Part shown: positions 1 to 5,215 of the stretch, piece after piece
Position numbering within the stretch: position 1 is the stretch's first letter
Layout: every line of letters begins with the position of its first letter
From: an uncultured Coriobacteriaceae bacterium
GTDB lineage: Bacteria > Actinomycetota > Coriobacteriia > Coriobacteriales > QAMH01
Direction: 5' to 3'
DNA length: 5,273 nt
Assembly (NCBI GenBank): GCA_902783175.1
Contig: CACZQA010000014.1
Location: 1-5,273, forward strand
Position numbers and translations under genes: made by a program
Notes under the pieces: generated by a model
Told to the model about the DNA's origin: nothing
What the model saw: the letters and a program-made list of their open reading frames with translations, nothing else
Database searches by the model: none

Positions 1-44
1 GGCGTCGTGAAGCCGCCTTCTTGTCTGACGAATACCGAGTTCAT
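1..44 (-). CDS. Partial pseudopilin-like gene (TadE/TadF-type), 5' end only
   Basis: Only the first 14 codons and two bases of the next are inside the window. The reading from ATG at 44 is MNSVFVRQEGGFTT followed by a CC-starting codon, which must be proline. The charged leader followed by GG-F-T-T-P fits the start of a class III prepilin-type signal, with processing expected after Gly11 and a glutamate expected at residue 16, just off the window. The start forms a classic ATGA overlap with the tadE-like stop, and AGGGG at 52-56 sits 7 bases upstream. A second in-frame ATG at 50 is possible, with GGAT at 57-60 as its ribosome site. Its place after tadE suggests another minor pilin such as TadF, but the body of the protein is not visible, so the assignment rests on the motif and position. 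Confidence 0.6.
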   Translation of the reverse strand, partial: MNSVFVRQEGGFTT

Positions 45-520
45 GCCCATGCCCCTATCCACTCGTCGGGAGATGCAGCCGCATCGAGCACCCACTGCGG
101 CGTGCAGCTCGCAGACGCGGAGACTTTCTGCTCCGCGCAGCCGTCGCCGGCACGTTGACTCGAGAGCCCCGCAGCCACGCCCAGCAGGGGCAGCGGGACG
201 ACATGGTGAGTAATCTCCACCTGAGAGCGCGAAAGCTCACCTCCCGAGACCTCGACGGTCCACCCATCGCGTCCACCCTCGTGGAACACGGGCACGTTGG
301 GCACGGCGCCAAGGCGGCGCAGCGCATACTCGCGCGCCGCCTGCTCGTCTTGTGTGCTGGTCGCGAGCATCCGGCAGGTCTCCGCTGCCGCCGTCTGCAT
401 GACGCAGCGGTCGTAGAGCAGCAGCATCGGCTGCAAGAACACCCCGAACACCACCAGCAGTACCGGCAGCAGAAACGCCGCCTCGAGCGTCGCCTGTCCC
501 GATTCAGAACGAAAGCACAT
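41..520 (-). CDS. tadE: TadE-like pseudopilin
   Basis: This 159-residue protein is a probable TadE-family minor pilin of the Flp pilus, held in the membrane by its N-terminal helix with the rest outside the cytoplasm. It opens with a short leader ending ESG, then QATLE, so Gly8 is the expected cleavage point and Glu13 the +5 glutamate. A hydrophobic segment follows at about residues 14-35. The remaining 120 or so residues are soluble-looking and contain four cysteines (39, 49, 128, 139) that could pair outside the cell. I chose ATG 520 because AGGAGG at 529-534 is 8 bases upstream; a GTG start at 529 would overlap that site. The gene begins 17 bases inside the preceding Flp-like gene and its stop overlaps the next start by 4 bases. 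TadE versus TadF is a judgement from motif, size and order, because these families diverge strongly outside the N-terminus. Confidence 0.82.
   Translation of the reverse strand: MCFRSESGQATLEAAFLLPVLLVVFGVFLQPMLLLYDRCVMQTAAAETCRMLATSTQDEQAAREYALRRLGAVPNVPVFHEGGRDGWTVEVSGGELSRSQVEITHHVVPLPLLGVAAGLSSQRAGDGCAEQKVSASASCTPQWVLDAAASPDEWIGAWA
52..60 (-). promoter_or_regulatory. Ribosome binding site for the truncated pseudopilin gene
   Basis: The minus strand reads GGATAGGGG here. AGGGG (52-56) lies 7 bases before ATG 44 but only 1 base before ATG 50, so it favours the start at 44. GGAT (57-60) lies 6 bases before ATG 50, so use of that start cannot be excluded. The site lies inside the end of the tadE-like gene, consistent with coupled translation. 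Confidence 0.5.
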
Positions 521-716
521 CGAGCGCACCTCCTATCGTCCCGAGCGCATGCGATGCCGATGCGGAAATGACCTGTGACATCCCGCCATCCGCGACGAAA
601 TGCCAGATTGCGCCCAAAGCCCCGATCATCGCCAGGAGCACGAGCCCGATGACGAGGTACTCGAGTGCCGCCTGCCCCGATTCGTCGAGGTGGAAAGCCA
701 CCGGCCTGCCTACCAT
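504..716 (-). CDS. Second Flp-like pilin or pseudopilin
   Basis: This 70-residue protein carries a class III prepilin signal: a short leader, then DESG|QAALEY with Gly14 as the expected cleavage point, Glu19 at +5 and Tyr20 at +6. A hydrophobic helix follows at about residues 20-43. The predicted mature form is 56 residues, longer than the 42 of the neighbouring Flp. The extra tail begins at ADGG and is rich in Ser, Ala and Gly. The SGQAxLE core at the cleavage site matches that of the downstream tadE-like protein more closely than that of the first pilin. It starts 8 bases after the first pilin's stop with AGGA 6 bases upstream of ATG, and its end overlaps the tadE-like gene by 17 bases. It may be a minor pilin or an alternative major pilin; the sequence alone does not decide. 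No gene symbol is assigned because paralogue naming varies. Confidence 0.78.
   Translation of the reverse strand: MVGRPVAFHLDESGQAALEYLVIGLVLLAMIGALGAIWHFVADGGMSQVISASASHALGTIGGALDVLSF
529..534 (-). promoter_or_regulatory. Ribosome binding site deciding the tadE-like start
   Basis: The minus strand reads AGGAGG, a full anti-16S match, 8 bases before ATG 520. The last G is also the first base of the in-frame GTG at 529, so a ribosome bound here could not start at that GTG. The site lies within the last codons of the preceding Flp-like gene. Confidence 0.75.
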
Positions 717-724
717 GGCTGTTC

Positions 725-931
725 CTACAGTCCGTTCATGCCGTTCGTGATGGCATCCCACAGCTCCGTGACCTTTCCCTTGAACGCGGTGACGGCAAGC
801 ATCGCGATAACCGCAAGCACGCCGACGAGAATCGCGTACTCGGTAGTCCCCTGCCCGTCTTCTCTCATTCCCGCCTTCTTCGCAGACAGCCACGAACAGG
901 CGTGCAGCGTCCTTTTCCTGATTTGCTCCAT
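725..931 (-). CDS. flp: Flp-family major pilin (prepilin)
   Basis: This 68-residue prepilin is the likely structural subunit of the Flp pilus. The leader is basic (residues 1-26), followed by DG|QGTTEY, which gives the family pattern G-XXXX-E-Y with cleavage after Gly26, Glu31 at +5 and Tyr32 at +6. The hydrophobic stretch at about 33-50 is the polymerisation helix. The mature protein would be 42 residues, a normal size for Flp. ATG 931 has AAAGGA (938-943) 6 bases upstream and lies 14 bases after the tadC stop. An internal in-frame ATG at 868 (Met22) also has a usable purine-rich site and would shorten the leader to five residues. It lies inside the operon after the platform genes and before the pseudopilins. 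No separate promoter or terminator is obvious, although a major subunit normally needs high expression. Confidence 0.88.
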   Translation of the reverse strand: MEQIRKRTLHACSWLSAKKAGMREDGQGTTEYAILVGVLAVIAMLAVTAFKGKVTELWDAITNGMNGL

Positions 932-937
932 GTCGAA

Positions 938-943
938 TCCTTT
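938..943 (-). promoter_or_regulatory. Ribosome binding site of the Flp pilin gene
   Basis: The minus strand reads AAAGGA, 6 bases before ATG 931, in the 14-base gap after the tadC stop (TAG at 946-948). This supports the longer, 26-residue leader of the pilin. Confidence 0.6.
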
Positions 944-945
944 CT

Positions 946-1689
946 CTAGAAACTTGAACCTATGAACTGAATGAGCACGGGGCCCATGATCAGAACCAAC
1001 ATTGCCGGCAAGATGCACGTGCCCGTGGGAACGAGCATCTTGATGGGAACCTTCTCGACCTGCCGCTCTATCTGCGCGAAGCGCTCACGCCTGATGTCGC
1101 ACGCGAGCGTCGTGAGCATGCCCGCCAGAGGGGACCCGTACCCCATCGCCTGCACAACCGTGTCCGAAAATCTCTTCACCAGCTGCGAGCCAACCTGGTC
1201 GGCAGCATCTTTCAGCGCCCGTTCGCGCGTTGCCACGCCGCTTTTCCATTTGAGCTGCGCCGACCCCATCAACTGCGAGAGCTCTCCGGGGAACTTCTCG
1301 CAGTACAGCGCCAGCGCCGCGTCGAAGGAAAGCCCGCCGCGCATGCCCATGGCGACGATGTCCGCAAGCGTATCGAGCTGACGGTCGCAGGCGCGTCGCA
1401 AATCATCACGGCGCCTTTTGTCGAGCATGTGCGGTGCTCGCCGGGACAGGATGATGGCGGCGACGAGGGCGACCGGCGCGACCCACACCGAGGTCAAGGC
1501 TGCAAATACGAGTCCCGCCGCCATGAAGACGGAAAAGCACAGGACCGGATCGCGCAGGACGTCTTCCAACTCGAGCTTGCGCCGATGCGTCCGCACGTGC
1601 AGCTCGAGCCGCTCTGCGACCAGGCGAGGCAGCAGGAACCCAGCAGCGCCCGCAGCCACGAGCGTCACCATGAGAACGAGCACACTCAT
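946..1689 (-). CDS. tadC: Tad pilus membrane platform protein TadC
   Basis: This 247-residue protein is one of the two GspF/PilC-type (T2SSF domain) platform proteins that sit in the cytoplasmic membrane and couple the CpaF ATPase to pilin assembly. Hydrophobic segments lie at about 3-20, 48-82 (probably two spans) and 219-242. The T2SSF domain covers roughly 95-235, and the KVPIKMLVP stretch at 213-221 before the last span is typical of TadC. The cytoplasmic part contains the helix LDTLADIVAMGMRGGLSFD (105-123), matching the MRAGLS-like signature of the family. The start at ATG 1689 overlaps the tadB stop as ATGA and has a GGAGGGG ribosome site just upstream. Upstream in-frame codons out to 1878 lie inside tadB and look like a frame shadow. 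Length is slightly below the usual 280-320 for TadC, with no sign of damage. Confidence 0.9.
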   Translation of the reverse strand: MSVLVLMVTLVAAGAAGFLLPRLVAERLELHVRTHRRKLELEDVLRDPVLCFSVFMAAGLVFAALTSVWVAPVALVAAIILSRRAPHMLDKRRRDDLRRACDRQLDTLADIVAMGMRGGLSFDAALALYCEKFPGELSQLMGSAQLKWKSGVATRERALKDAADQVGSQLVKRFSDTVVQAMGYGSPLAGMLTTLACDIRRERFAQIERQVEKVPIKMLVPTGTCILPAMLVLIMGPVLIQFIGSSF

Positions 1690-2465
1690 CTCGCCCCTCC
1701 CTCTCCCGGTGCTGCCGACAAATCGACAGCGAGCGCCTTCTTGACCAGCAGCACGCCCGCCGCCTCGAGAAGCAGCGCCGTGACGAGCAGGGCAACGCCC
1801 AGCGGACTCGAGACGAACGCCCCAAAGTAGCCCGGCGAGAGCACCGTGATCAGCGCTGCCAGCGCGAGCGGCATCCAAGCGACGATGCGCGCGGACAGGC
1901 GCCCCTGGGTCGTCTTGGTCCGAAGCTCTTCCTCGAGCTCGGCACTTTGGCGCAGCGAATCCGAAACGCTCGCAAGCACCTCGCCCAGACTTCCGCCGGA
2001 CCTGTGCTGTATCTCCATCGCAGCAGAGAGGTACGCGAACTCCGAGCCGCCCGTCCGAGCGCGCAGCCCTTGCAGCGCCTCGTCGAGCCCCTGGCCAGCC
2101 TGCAGATCCCAGACTGTCCGCTTCAGCTCTCCCGCCAACGGCTCGCTGCAGTTGTCGGCGGCATACTCGAGCGCCTTCACCAGCGAGGTACCCGCATCGA
2201 GCGCGATGCTGAGCAGGCGCAGTGCCTCGGGCATACCCTGCTTCAGCTCGCGCAGGTGCCGGCGCTTTCGGGCAGATGCGAGCGCGCGGGAAAGCCGGGT
2301 GCTTCCCATAGCCAACTCCCGCATGCGCGCGAGCAGGTCACGCCCCTTTTTCACGAGCGCGCGAGGGTCGCCCCACAAGTGCGGGAGCGCCTCGACGATA
2401 CGGTAGGCAGCTGTCCCCGTCGCAACGAGCGTAATCACGAGCAACGCTGCACTGAGTGGCGCCAT
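1686..2465 (-). CDS. tadB: Tad pilus membrane platform protein TadB
   Basis: This 259-residue integral membrane protein is the partner of TadC in the pilus assembly platform. A hydrophobic N-terminal segment (about 3-20) is followed by a basic cytoplasmic region and a T2SSF domain at about 75-205. The MPEALRLLSIALDAGTSLVKALE stretch (78-100) and the LQAGQGLDEALQGL helix (121-134) are characteristic. Two closing membrane spans lie at about 193-210 and 221-241. ATG 2465 is chosen because AGGAGG (2473-2478) is 7 bases upstream and the protein then begins directly with the membrane segment. Upstream in-frame codons to 2564 lie inside cpaF. The gene begins 31 bases inside the end of cpaF and its stop overlaps the tadC start by 4 bases, so the platform pair is translationally coupled. 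Calling this one TadB and the next TadC rests on gene order and on the TadC-like C-terminus of the latter. Confidence 0.9.
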   Translation of the reverse strand: MAPLSAALLVITLVATGTAAYRIVEALPHLWGDPRALVKKGRDLLARMRELAMGSTRLSRALASARKRRHLRELKQGMPEALRLLSIALDAGTSLVKALEYAADNCSEPLAGELKRTVWDLQAGQGLDEALQGLRARTGGSEFAYLSAAMEIQHRSGGSLGEVLASVSDSLRQSAELEEELRTKTTQGRLSARIVAWMPLALAALITVLSPGYFGAFVSSPLGVALLVTALLLEAAGVLLVKKALAVDLSAAPGEGGAR

Positions 2466-3769
2466 GCCTCCACCTCCTCGGCACTCGCGATGCCCAGATA
2501 GGGCAGATCGTCGACCCAATCCGGAAGCGCGCCCCAGGAATAGGAGCCCGTACGTCGGTCCCACTGAACGATCGGCGTGAAGAAACCCGCCGAACCACCC
2601 GCGCGGGAACCTACATGCCGCATCGCGATCTGCGTGATGCGGCGCTTCCCGCCGCCCACGCGGTCTTGCTGCACGACGAGGTCGAGCGCCGAGGCAATCT
2701 GCGTCTCGATGATCTCCACGGGCAGTTCCATCCCGTAGCGCACCATCATGACCAGACGCGGAACAACCTCTTCGGGCCCATTGGCGTGAAGCGTCGTGAG
2801 CGAGCCGTCGTGCCCCGTCGTCATGGCCTGCAGCATGTCGGCTGCCTCTGCGCCGCGGACCTCGCCCACGACGATGCGGTCCGGCCGCATGCGCAGCGAG
2901 TTGATGACCAGCTCGCGGATCGTGACCAGTCCCTTGCCCTCAGAGTTGGGCATGCGCGCCTCGAGGCGCACGACGTGTGGATGCTCGTCAAAGCGCAGCT
3001 CCGCCGAGTCCTCTATCGTGATGATGCGCTCCTGCTTGGGAATATGCTGGGACAGCGCGTTGAGCAACGTCGTCTTGCCACCGCCCGTGCCGCCGGAGAC
3101 CGCAATGTTCTTGCGGGACTGCACGCCCCAGACAAGCAGCGTCTCCATCTCCTCCGAAAGCGATCCGAGCTCGACAAGCTCCGCGAGCGTGTACGCCCGT
3201 GCCCGGAACTTGCGTATGGTGAGCGTGGTCCCACCCAGCGAAAGCGGCGGGATAATCGCATTCACACGATGCCCCTCGGGCAAGCGTGCGTTGACGATCG
3301 GGCTCTGCTCATCGACCCGACGCCCGAGCGGCGAGACGATGCGGTCCACCACAAGGCGCAGCTGCTCTTCGGACTCGAACGACTCGCGGCTCTGATAGAG
3401 CATGCCCTCGCGCTCGAAGAAGACCGAGCCGGGGCCGTTGACCATGATCTCCGTGACGGTCGGGTCGCTCAACAGGCGCTCGAGCGGGCCAAGCCCCAGC
3501 ACCATGTCGAGCGTCTCCGCGACAATCGCGTCCATATCGCCGGGGGCCAGCGTGGGAAAGTCACGTGCCTTGAGTATCTGCTCGATTGCAGCCGTGAGCT
3601 CGATTCGGGCGCGGTCGCGCCCCGAAGCCAAAAGCTGCGCGATCTTTTCCGAGGAGACCTCCTCGTACAGCGCATCTCGAAGCTGTACGCGCGCGGCATC
3701 GGCATTGCCTGCCTGCACCTGCTGGCCCGAGCTGGGGGCAGGAGCCTGGAGGTAGTCAGAGAACTTCAT
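2435..3769 (-). CDS. cpaF: CpaF/TadA-family secretion ATPase
   Basis: This 444-residue protein is the cytoplasmic hexameric ATPase (PulE/VirB11 superfamily) that powers Flp pilus assembly. After an N-terminal helical region (about 1-100), the N2 domain carries DPTVTEIMVNGPG (102-114), typical of CpaF. The ATPase core shows Walker A GGTGGGKT (226-233), an Asp box TIEDSAELR (251-259), Walker B RPDRIVVGEVRG (295-306) with catalytic Glu303, and a His box TGHDGSLTTLHAN (318-330). All key residues are present, so it should be active. The length is normal for the family. ATG 3769 overlaps the upstream stop as ATGA, with AAAGGGG (3778-3784) 8 bases upstream. The TadB start lies within its last codons. 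In some tad systems one CpaF handles both extension and retraction; no second motor gene is seen in this window. Symbol tadA is an equally valid name. Confidence 0.96.
   Translation of the reverse strand: MKFSDYLQAPAPSSGQQVQAGNADAARVQLRDALYEEVSSEKIAQLLASGRDRARIELTAAIEQILKARDFPTLAPGDMDAIVAETLDMVLGLGPLERLLSDPTVTEIMVNGPGSVFFEREGMLYQSRESFESEEQLRLVVDRIVSPLGRRVDEQSPIVNARLPEGHRVNAIIPPLSLGGTTLTIRKFRARAYTLAELVELGSLSEEMETLLVWGVQSRKNIAVSGGTGGGKTTLLNALSQHIPKQERIITIEDSAELRFDEHPHVVRLEARMPNSEGKGLVTIRELVINSLRMRPDRIVVGEVRGAEAADMLQAMTTGHDGSLTTLHANGPEEVVPRLVMMVRYGMELPVEIIETQIASALDLVVQQDRVGGGKRRITQIAMRHVGSRAGGSAGFFTPIVQWDRRTGSYSWGALPDWVDDLPYLGIASAEEVEAWRHSVQRCS
2473..2478 (-). promoter_or_regulatory. Ribosome binding site deciding the tadB start
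   Basis: The minus strand reads AGGAGG, 7 bases before ATG 2465, inside the last codons of cpaF. It supports the 31-base overlap between the two genes and argues against starts farther upstream. Confidence 0.7.
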
Positions 3770-4539
3770 CGCATGCGCCCCTTTCGCTCCTCCACCTGCG
3801 GCACGACGTACAGGCGCCCCATGCGCGGCATGAGCTCTTCCATCAGCTGATCGACACCCTGCACCACGGGCCCGTTCGCATCCAAGAACTCGCTCACCTT
3901 TCCCGCTGCGAGCTCTGACTCCACCGTGCGCTTGCCATCGGGAACGGTGAAGAGCTCCTGTGCGGCAAAGGCCGCCTGTGCACGCTTGAACACGTCTTTG
4001 CAGCGCGGGCTATACCGGTTGAACACGGGGACCACGCGCGCCGACGCGACCCCGACGCGCCCGAGCAGCTCGAGCGCCTTGAGCGCCCCGTACACAGACG
4101 CGCGCCGCGCGTCCATGACCAGGAGCACGAGGTCAGACGAACACACCAGACCAGCCGTCAGCCCGTTCCAGAACTGGCCCGTATCGGCGACGACAAGGTC
4201 GGGGGTGCTGCGTATCGAAGGCAGGCAGGCGACCACCTCATCGCTTGCCTGCTCTGCCGCCTCGGGAAAGCACGGGGCCTTGAGCAGGTCGAGGCAGTCC
4301 GCGAGCGCGAGCGGCGGACACTCCGCCCCGAGCGAGAGGTCGGGCAGCTCTTCGTCGAGCCCCAGCCAGACGCCGTAGTCGCCAAACTGCAGGTCGCCCT
4401 CGAGGAGCGTCGTCTTGACCCCTGCACGGGCGGCGAGGCACGCGCACAGAAGCGCGATCGTGCTCTTTCCCGCGCCTCCGCTCGCCGAGACGACGGTCAT
4501 GAGCGGAGCAGTGCGCATATCGCTCGTGTACCCGCGCAT
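3766..4539 (-). CDS. cpaE: CpaE/TadZ-like MinD-family ATPase, ATPase domain only
   Basis: This 257-residue protein belongs to the ParA/MinD fold and likely acts as the TadZ/CpaE localisation factor of the pilus. Walker A is SGGAGKST (20-27), a switch-type Asp49 lies in LLEGDLQFGD (45-54), and Walker B is DLVVADTG (114-121) with Asp119. DLQFGD is a hallmark of CpaE proteins. Two things are unusual. There is no N-terminal receiver-like domain, so it is well short of many CpaE proteins, and the signature lysine at the start of the deviant Walker A is Ser20, while the nucleotide-binding Lys25 is kept. ATG 4539 shares its A with the TGA stop of cpaB (TGATG) and has AAAGGGGG (4546-4553) upstream. 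Later Met8 or Met14 could serve as starts but have poorer context. An open frame extends upstream to 5235 but lies across cpaB and reads as arginine-rich shadow. The C-terminus overlaps cpaF by 4 bases. Confidence 0.87.
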   Translation of the reverse strand: MRGYTSDMRTAPLMTVVSASGGAGKSTIALLCACLAARAGVKTTLLEGDLQFGDYGVWLGLDEELPDLSLGAECPPLALADCLDLLKAPCFPEAAEQASDEVVACLPSIRSTPDLVVADTGQFWNGLTAGLVCSSDLVLLVMDARRASVYGALKALELLGRVGVASARVVPVFNRYSPRCKDVFKRAQAAFAAQELFTVPDGKRTVESELAAGKVSEFLDANGPVVQGVDQLMEELMPRMGRLYVVPQVEERKGRMR

Positions 4540-5204
4540 CAGCTGCCCCCTTTCGCGTTGTCGGTGCCGCTTGGCAGCACGAAGTGGATGGTCCCCTTCG
4601 ATGACGCCGTGATCAGCTCGCTCACACTTGCAGGCGTCACCGCGAGCGTCACCCAGGTGATCTGCTGCTTCGTGTTGGGGTTTTCGCTCGTGCTCGTCTC
4701 GAGCACGAGAATCTTCTGGCCGAGGAGCACCACCTCTCCCTCGGCGGTCTCGACGTACACGTCGACGAACGACCCTTTCTGTATGGCGCCGCCAACCGCG
4801 AGCACGTCGTCGGAGGAAACGCTCACCGCCGACAGCCCCACGGGCACGGCGATACGCGATGCCCCGCCTCCGACGCGGTCGAGCATGATCGGCTCGTTTT
4901 TCTTGATGTCTGCCTGCGCCACCTTGCCCGTGACCTGGTCGACGGAAGTTGCCGCCTCCCCCTGCGCAAGTAGATCGACAAGCCACTCCTGCGTCGTGAC
5001 ATTGGATTCGTCCACTGCGCTTCCAACGGGGATATCTTTCGTGGCGACCACGACCTCCACGCGTTCGCCCCCGTAGTTGTGTATCGCCGCCGCACGTGCC
5101 ATGGCAGCCTCGGAATTGACCGAGGCCGTATATGCGAACACGCCCAGTACCGCAACAGCCGCGCAGACCGCGGAGATGATCGTCTGCCTGCGTTGTCTTG
5201 CCAT
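4539..5204 (-). CDS. cpaB: CpaB/RcpC-like Flp pilus assembly protein (SAF domain)
   Basis: This 221-residue protein is a probable CpaB/RcpC homologue, anchored in the membrane by one N-terminal segment (about 9-27) after a basic start (ARQRRQ) and otherwise extracytoplasmic. An SAF-like domain covers about 48-110, with VVVATKDIPVGSAVDESNV (51-69) showing the usual pattern of a conserved 'IP.G..v....v' turn. The RcpC domain follows at about 115-210, including GAIQKGSFVDVYVE (139-152), which matches the G-x-x-x-x-G-x-x-V-D-V signature. In diderms CpaB works with the CpaC secretin; no secretin gene is next to it here, so its partner in this organism is unclear. ATG 5204 has GAGGAGG (5209-5215) 4 bases upstream, somewhat close but very strong. 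Its stop shares a base with the next start. It is a little shorter than many CpaB proteins. A perfect hairpin lies in its 3' third. Confidence 0.88.
   Translation of the reverse strand: MARQRRQTIISAVCAAVAVLGVFAYTASVNSEAAMARAAAIHNYGGERVEVVVATKDIPVGSAVDESNVTTQEWLVDLLAQGEAATSVDQVTGKVAQADIKKNEPIMLDRVGGGASRIAVPVGLSAVSVSSDDVLAVGGAIQKGSFVDVYVETAEGEVVLLGQKILVLETSTSENPNTKQQITWVTLAVTPASVSELITASSKGTIHFVLPSGTDNAKGGS
4546..4553 (-). promoter_or_regulatory. Ribosome binding site of the cpaE/tadZ-like gene
   Basis: The minus strand reads AAAGGGGG, ending 6 bases before ATG 4539 and lying inside the last codons of cpaB. It supports starting the ATPase at the TGATG junction and rejecting the long upstream extension. 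Confidence 0.55.
4687..4709. repeat. Perfect 10-bp inverted repeat with 3-base loop inside cpaB
   Basis: Arms 4687-4696 (CTCGTGCTCG) and 4700-4709 (CGAGCACGAG) are exact reverse complements separated by TCT. In the transcript this gives a GC-rich stem with an AGA loop within codons for the LVLETSTS part of CpaB. No U-run follows on the minus strand (CGAAAACC comes next), so it is not an intrinsic terminator. It may be an mRNA stability or pausing element, a protein site, or chance from repeated CTC/GAG/ACG codons. Confidence 0.6.
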
Positions 5205-5208
5205 GTCG

Positions 5209-5215
5209 CCTCCTC
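5209..5215 (-). promoter_or_regulatory. Ribosome binding site of cpaB
   Basis: The minus strand reads GAGGAGG, 4 bases before ATG 5204. The TGA at 5214-5216 of an open upstream frame overlaps it, which would permit coupling if that frame is a real gene. Confidence 0.65.

Noticed and set aside
55..571. Overlapping plus- and minus-strand frames in the pseudopilin region
   Set aside because: They are antisense or alternative-frame readings of the tadE-like and Flp-like genes, lack ribosome sites and show basic, low-complexity composition.
941..952. Small inverted repeat TTTCT/AGAAA over the tadC stop and flp ribosome site
   Set aside because: The arms are only five mostly A/T pairs with a 2-base loop, too tight and weak to form a convincing RNA hairpin or terminator.
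1690..1878. Upstream extension of the tadC frame
   Set aside because: It lies inside tadB, has shadow-like composition, and the ATGA junction with a GGAGGGG site at the internal start is far better.
2956..2969. 14-bp perfect palindrome GCGCCTCGAGGCGC in cpaF
   Set aside because: It has no loop, encodes conserved-looking ATPase residues (RLEA), and CTCGAG-centred palindromes are expected from codon use in this GC-rich DNA.
2456..3850. A 464-codon open frame on the plus strand opposite cpaF
   Set aside because: It is the antisense of a fully conserved ATPase gene, is very rich in Arg, His and Leu, has no recognisable motif, and fits the long antisense frames expected in GC-rich DNA.
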